A stretch of DNA of 38,789 nt, taken from NCBI GenBank assembly GCA_031263725.1, contig JAISFF010000050.1, positions 1-38,789 of the forward strand. The letters run 5' to 3'. The notes under the pieces are model-generated. The model had not been told where the DNA came from. It saw only the letters and a list, made by a program, of their open reading frames with translations, and ran no database searches. The stretch comes from Lysobacteraceae bacterium (GTDB lineage Bacteria; Pseudomonadota; Gammaproteobacteria; Xanthomonadales; Xanthomonadaceae). Positions 36,001 through 38,789 of this stretch are shown here, piece by piece. Each line of letters begins with the position of its first letter. The first letter of the stretch is position 1. The position numbers and the translations under genes were made by a program.

Positions 36001-37866
36001 GGATCCAGTATTGAGCTTGAGGTCGCCGGTGGTCAGCGTGCCCGTGCGGTTACCGACCCGGAGCTTGCCGTCCACGGTGACCACGCCGCTCAATACGCCG
36101 CTGCCGCCGAGCGTGCCGCCCGCTCCGACATTGACCGTACCGCCCAGCGAACCATCCACGAACAGGCTGCCGCCATTGACCGCGGTCGTACCCTCGAATG
36201 CGCTGCCGTTTCCGGTGAGTATGGTTTCGCCGGAATAGGCATGGATTTCACCCTTGCCCGCCAGGATCGAATCGATCACATAGCCGGAATTGAGATGGTT
36301 GAAGTTGAGTTCACCGCCCCGCCCGATCGTGATCCTTCTTGCCTGCATTGCGCCAGCGACGCTGGCGGCGCCTGCGGGATCGCCACCGATATTGAGCTGG
36401 CCCAACGTGCCCGAAAGCGGAGCACCCTCGTAAAGCCCGAGCACGACGTGGTTGGCATCGCGAATGCTGCCGCCATTGACCAGGTTCACAGCGCCTTTGC
36501 CGCTGGTACCGACCGAAATGATGGAATTATTCGCATTCCAGTAGCTGCCGCTGCCGTTCACTTCGATCATCGCACTGCGTTGATACACGCCTACGGAAGC
36601 GCCTGACTCCGTATTCAGGACGCCGCCACCGACGACACGGACATGGCCGGAGTTGACCATCAGCATCGACCCCACGTCCCAGTGCGAACCCGCACCCGAA
36701 ATCTGTACCCAGCCGCTACCAGCAGTGCCGCTGTCGGCATTGCCGACCATGGACATGCTGGATGTCGTTACCGCCGCACCGCCGGAAATGAGCAAGGTGC
36801 CGCTCGCTTCCTGACCGATCTCGAGATGATCGTTTTCCCACAAGGAACCGGAACCATCGACTGCAACCTCCGCCTGGCTGCCATTGCGGTTGGCCAGGTA
36901 GGTGATACCGCTGGTCAACTTGCCGCCATTGGTGATTGCGATCCTGGCGGTACCATTGCTTGTCTCGCCGACGACGAATTCCTGCATGCTGCCGGTTCCG
37001 ACCAACCAACTGGAACCTGCGCCATCGATCGTGACCTTGGCATTTCCAGCCATGGAACCACGGCCCACGCCGGATACCTTTGCGCCCGCCGCGATCACCA
37101 TTTCGCCCTGGCCAACCCAGCCACTCCCAATCGTGATGCTGTTGCCACTGTCGGTCTGCTCCCAGGAACTGAGATAGCCCGACACCACGACCTTGCCAAG
37201 ATTGCCGATCGATCCGCTGGCCGAAGTCAATTTGGCACCATCCTCGACAGTCACCGTTCCGCTGCCATCCTTGCCGACGGTGATTCCCTTGCCGGCTGTC
37301 CATTTGCTGCCGGAACCACTGACCAGAACGCTGCCTTTGCCGCTGGTGTCCATACCCAGAACCGCCGCGCCATTGGTATTGAGCACGCCGCCAGCGGTGA
37401 TCTCGATCTCGCCGGAACCGGTTTTGCCCACGACAAAACTGCCGGTGCTATCGGTGGCACCGTTCCAGATTGCCGAATTGCCCGTCACGTAGGCGGTACC
37501 CTTGGCCGTGAGCTCATCGCCAAGGAGCGCATTCTTGCTGTTGACCGTGCCGCCCGCGTTGATCTTCAGCGTGCCCGTGGCTTCCTTGCCAATGGTGACA
37601 TTATTGACATTCCAGGGGTTTACCGAACCCTCCGGCACCGTGACGGTCATGCCGTGATCGATCGTCGAGCTCTGCGCCTGCACGCTCGCGCTGATGGCCA
37701 GCATGCACGGGAGTGCGACCGAGGCCAATGCCATGGACAACCCGTGTTGTGGGCCAGTCGAGCCGTCGGTTTGCGAGCGGCCTTTCAAACAAGGCCGCGT
37801 CAATTCCGATGCCACTTGAAACTGCCCCATCGCGTGATTGAACACAACGCGGTATATCCGATTCAT
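33091..37866 (-). CDS. Autotransporter adhesin-like protein (type Va)
   Basis: The 1591-residue protein starts with an extended signal peptide region (MNRIYRVVFNHAMGQF, then hydrophobic ALASVALPCMLAISASVQA, cut near residue 64). The passenger is a long beta-helix. The first part, to about residue 560, repeats short segments with GSGSxW and VGxxGxGxxxIxxGG patterns. The second part has autotransporter-associated strand repeats (TYSGGTIIDGG, TYSGGTTINAGT and similar). The C-terminal barrel starts near residue 1316 (FSVWADAGN) and ends SVQLNWRTDF. It should display or release its passenger at the surface; adhesion is the usual role but is not shown. AAGGGG stands before the ATG. Confidence 0.95.
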   Translation of the reverse strand: MNRIYRVVFNHAMGQFQVASELTRPCLKGRSQTDGSTGPQHGLSMALASVALPCMLAISASVQAQSSTIDHGMTVTVPEGSVNPWNVNNVTIGKEATGTLKINAGGTVNSKNALLGDELTAKGTAYVTGNSAIWNGATDSTGSFVVGKTGSGEIEITAGGVLNTNGAAVLGMDTSGKGSVLVSGSGSKWTAGKGITVGKDGSGTVTVEDGAKLTSASGSIGNLGKVVVSGYLSSWEQTDSGNSITIGSGWVGQGEMVIAAGAKVSGVGRGSMAGNAKVTIDGAGSSWLVGTGSMQEFVVGETSNGTARIAITNGGKLTSGITYLANRNGSQAEVAVDGSGSLWENDHLEIGQEASGTLLISGGAAVTTSSMSMVGNADSGTAGSGWVQISGAGSHWDVGSMLMVNSGHVRVVGGGVLNTESGASVGVYQRSAMIEVNGSGSYWNANNSIISVGTSGKGAVNLVNGGSIRDANHVVLGLYEGAPLSGTLGQLNIGGDPAGAASVAGAMQARRITIGRGGELNFNHLNSGYVIDSILAGKGEIHAYSGETILTGNGSAFEGTTAVNGGSLFVDGSLGGTVNVGAGGTLGGSGVLSGVVTVDGKLRVGNRTGTLTTGDLKLNTGSTTYFDLNEPNVAGGSINDYVKVLGDLTLGGTLEATIGAAGYYYLFNYQNALLNNTFDTVNVASNSGFPITGTLITDIANQVNLSVLAPSQTMQFWDGANTAPNDVADGGSGTWDAFTTNWTGQPGSANVNEAWGGSVGVFAGTAGTVTLSGAQRFDTLQFSTDGYVLQGDALEIYPTFGAGTLNIDSGVTTTIQSSITDYSGNSGVFRKTGGGTLILDGVNTYSGGTIIDGGVLSVTQDAALGAASGGLTLDGGILRVTGASFTQTSRNIALGSHGGGFDIANAGTTFTVDQALTGSGGLNKWGAGTLKLTGASTYSGGTTINAGTLIGDLVSLQGDITNNASLVFDQATNGTFAGHLFGNGALYKQGAGVLTLTSGGDFTGTFNVGAGTLVGDTRIFRNDIINNGAVVFHQTADGAYSAALSGAGAVTKSGAGVLILNGNSSAFSGQTTVTGGGLVIGDATHTGASLGGPVTVSGGTWLGGTGRIGGDLLVSGLLAPSKANADGSMATLTVGGDVTFASGSTYQVQADTAGNSDLLAIGGQLVIGDSNVVSLARNGTWGPQTEYTIITADGGVSGQFAGVTANLVFLTPILGYRSNAVTLTLERNRIQFEEVGDTDNQKDVADAVEDLGESSPIYGEIVHLPDEESVRDAFDQLSGEMHVSTRSALLDDSRFLRDGIMRRLNDSVSTMPAQAGFSVWADAGNRQRRGDAARNSAEVRIHDYGLSVGADMALGEYMRLGAAIGANNVVQKIDDRGSSRTEAKGKHAGFYWSADWITWLFKVGVTYTDYDVETTRNVNIGNLNNYLRGDYGAEAISGFLEGAYRFEWNRSTLEPYVAVAHTQLKTDAVREKGGDAALRIDSATDSVMVGTLGARAYWDLSRAHDDWISIFAGAAWEHVWGDWEQVGKSRFAGGNASFSVLGLPMDRNSAVIDAGVNMNLFDNSRLSLGVRGRTGDKYADYSVQLNWRTDF

Positions 37867-37983
37867 GCGGAGATCCCCTTTTCTCTTTTTTTAGACAGCA
37901 AGACAGAACCCGACAAGGTTCCCGAACTGCATTAGCCACATCGGGCGGCCCTGGCATGGGCGGCGCCCCCCTATCAATGAGCC

Positions 37984-37994
37984 GTAGATTCTAC
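37984..37994. promoter_or_regulatory. Inverted repeat in the autotransporter promoter region
   Basis: GTAGATTCTAC is a perfect 5-1-5 inverted repeat. It lies on the minus strand between TTGCAT and TTGATA, which are 17 bases apart (a poor -10). It could be an operator in a weak promoter. A T7 run on the plus strand lies nearer the gene. Confidence 0.3.
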
Positions 37995-38092
37995 ATGCAA
38001 GCCGCCGAAAGTGCGCCATTGGGTGCACTATTTGTGTCCTCTTGTAATGACCCCCTGAAAACCTGCTCACGTCATACTGAGAGGAAACGACG

Positions 38093-38407
38093 ATGAGCAT
38101 GAAGATGGAAGAAGAGATCAAACGGTGGACGGCGCGGCGCAAGAGCGCGCGGGTGCTGGACATCATTCAGGGCAAGACCAGCGTGGCCGAGGCCAGCCGC
38201 CAGTACGATCTGCCACCTTCGGAGATCGAGCAATGGGGCGAGGACGGCAAGCGCGGGATGGAGAACGCCTTGCGCAGCAATCCGCTGGATATCCGGGAGC
38301 AATACGAGCGCCAGCTCAAGCAGTTGCAGGAAGCCTGCGGCAAGGCGATGCTGGAGCTGCGCGCGCGAAAAAAATTGGCGTCCCTGCAGGGGGAAGACGA
38401 ATCATGA
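38093..38407 (+). CDS. IS3-family transposase, orfA (helix-turn-helix)
   Basis: The 104-residue protein contains a helix-turn-helix (VLDIIQGKTSVAEASRQYDL, then PPSEIEQWGEDG, about 22-52) and a C-terminal coiled region. It binds the IS ends and, fused by frameshift to OrfB, makes the active transposase. GAGAGG lies 8 bases before ATG 38093; a second ATG is at 38099. It overlaps orfB by 4 bases. Confidence 0.9.
   Translation: MSMKMEEEIKRWTARRKSARVLDIIQGKTSVAEASRQYDLPPSEIEQWGEDGKRGMENALRSNPLDIREQYERQLKQLQEACGKAMLELRARKKLASLQGEDES
38368..38374 (+). promoter_or_regulatory. A7 slippery site for -1 frameshifting
   Basis: Within orfA the codons CGA AAA AAA place A-AAA-AAA in phase. A -1 slip enters the frame that leads, without a stop codon, into orfB. 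This is the usual IS3-family signal for making the OrfAB fusion. Confidence 0.75.
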
Positions 38408-38789
38408 TCGAGACGATCCATCAGGGACTGCATGCCGAGGGCATTGTCGTCTCGATCAGCCAGTTGTGCCGCTGGTTCGATGTGCCGCGACGCAGTGTCC
38501 ACTATCGGCCGGTGAAATCGGCCCCGAAGATCGATTCGAAGTTCGCCGAGCCGATCAAGACGTTGATCGAGGAATCTCCTTCGTTCGGTTACCGGACGGT
38601 AGCGCATCTGCTGGGGTTCAACAAGAACACGGTGCAACGGGTGTTCCAGTTGATGGGCTGGCAGGTCAGGAAGCGGGCTGTCGGCTTCAGACCCCGCATC
38701 CAGGCGCTGCCTTCGGTAGCGATGATGCCCAACGAGCGCTGGTCCACGGACCTGTGCCGTATCTGGGCAGGCCGTGACGGCTGGGCGAC
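38404..38789 (+). CDS. IS3-family transposase, orfB (cut by window edge)
   Basis: From ATG 38404 the frame stays open to the window edge (128 codons). It shows the IS3 OrfB N-terminus: VSISQLCRWFDVPRRSVHY, the HTH_21 segment SFGYRTVAHLLG, and the first part of the rve integrase core, NERWSTDLCRIW, with the first catalytic Asp. The other DDE residues lie beyond the edge. It is in the -1 frame relative to orfA and its ATG overlaps the orfA stop (ATGA). Confidence 0.92.
   Translation, partial: MIETIHQGLHAEGIVVSISQLCRWFDVPRRSVHYRPVKSAPKIDSKFAEPIKTLIEESPSFGYRTVAHLLGFNKNTVQRVFQLMGWQVRKRAVGFRPRIQALPSVAMMPNERWSTDLCRIWAGRDGWA

Larger units (their letters stand above)
38043..38789 (+). mobile_element. 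IS3-family insertion sequence, left part (cut by window edge)
   Basis: The left end probably begins near TGTAATGACCCC (38043-38054), as IS3-family ends start with TG, but only one end is present so this is an estimate. The element contains orfA, a slippery A7 and the start of orfB. It lies about 177 bases upstream of the autotransporter start. Confidence 0.75.

Noticed and set aside
30967..36606. A 1879-codon open frame on the plus strand opposite feoB, feoA and the autotransporter
   Set aside because: It runs across three well-supported minus-strand genes and their promoter region, has low-complexity composition and matches no family. It is a by-product of codon bias that leaves few stop codons on the opposite strand.
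1..38789. Search for CRISPR arrays, prophage, restriction or toxin-antitoxin genes
   Set aside because: No regularly spaced repeats and no matching gene products were seen on either strand.

Overview
The window looks like a chromosomal segment of a GC-rich gammaproteobacterium, most likely of the Xanthomonadales (Xanthomonadaceae or Rhodanobacteraceae). The signs are a thrA-thrB-thrC operon with fused aspartokinase/homoserine dehydrogenase, a fused RlmKL methyltransferase, class 2 PyrD next to MurB, a DUF2007 'pathogenicity-like' gene, and FeoA-FeoB followed by a tiny Cys-rich membrane protein. The genus cannot be fixed from this sequence alone.

Layout. Positions 1-66 hold the first 22 codons of an IS5-type transposase cut by the window edge. 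Positions 429-4052 carry a Nudix hydrolase and three L,D-transpeptidase-fold genes, all on the minus strand. The last of these overlaps thrC by 4 bases, so the cell-wall gene is joined to the threonine operon (4049-8874). Upstream of thrA is a Thr/Ile-rich leader peptide (8961-9032) with two mutually exclusive hairpins, a ribosome-mediated attenuator. tRNA-Arg(CCT) lies at 9554-9630. The pyrD-murB pair (10144-12242) is flanked by two relics, a SAM methyltransferase and an EamA-type transporter. Each seems to keep its two ends and lack its middle.

Positions 12634-16354 form an apparent Fur-controlled unit: a CopD-like membrane protein, a TonB-dependent receptor, a group III truncated haemoglobin and a periplasmic cupin. 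Then come a pirin, the putrescine importer potFGHI, a bacteriohaemerythrin, an MHS-type symporter, rlmKL, an alpha/beta hydrolase, an AmpD-like amidase, a TesB-like thioesterase that starts with TTG, a DUF2007 protein, a five-EF-hand periplasmic protein and the leucyltransferase bpt. The feoA-feoB-Cys-rich operon (30521-32873) has a Fur box nearly identical in core to the first one. A 1591-residue autotransporter (33091-37866) follows. The window ends inside an IS3-family element (from about 38043) with an A7 slippery site joining orfA and orfB.

How the genes fit together. Two iron units share a Fur signal. Oxygen, NO or iron binding recurs (globin, haemerythrin, TonB receptor, Feo). Peptidoglycan genes recur (three L,D-transpeptidase-fold proteins, MurB, AmpD-like). 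I see no CRISPR array, prophage or defence island. The most original observations are the thr attenuator without a U-tract, the L,D-transpeptidase tail on the thr operon, the degenerate second domain in one of the transpeptidases, the Fur-linked globin/cupin/receptor unit and the middle-deleted gene relics.
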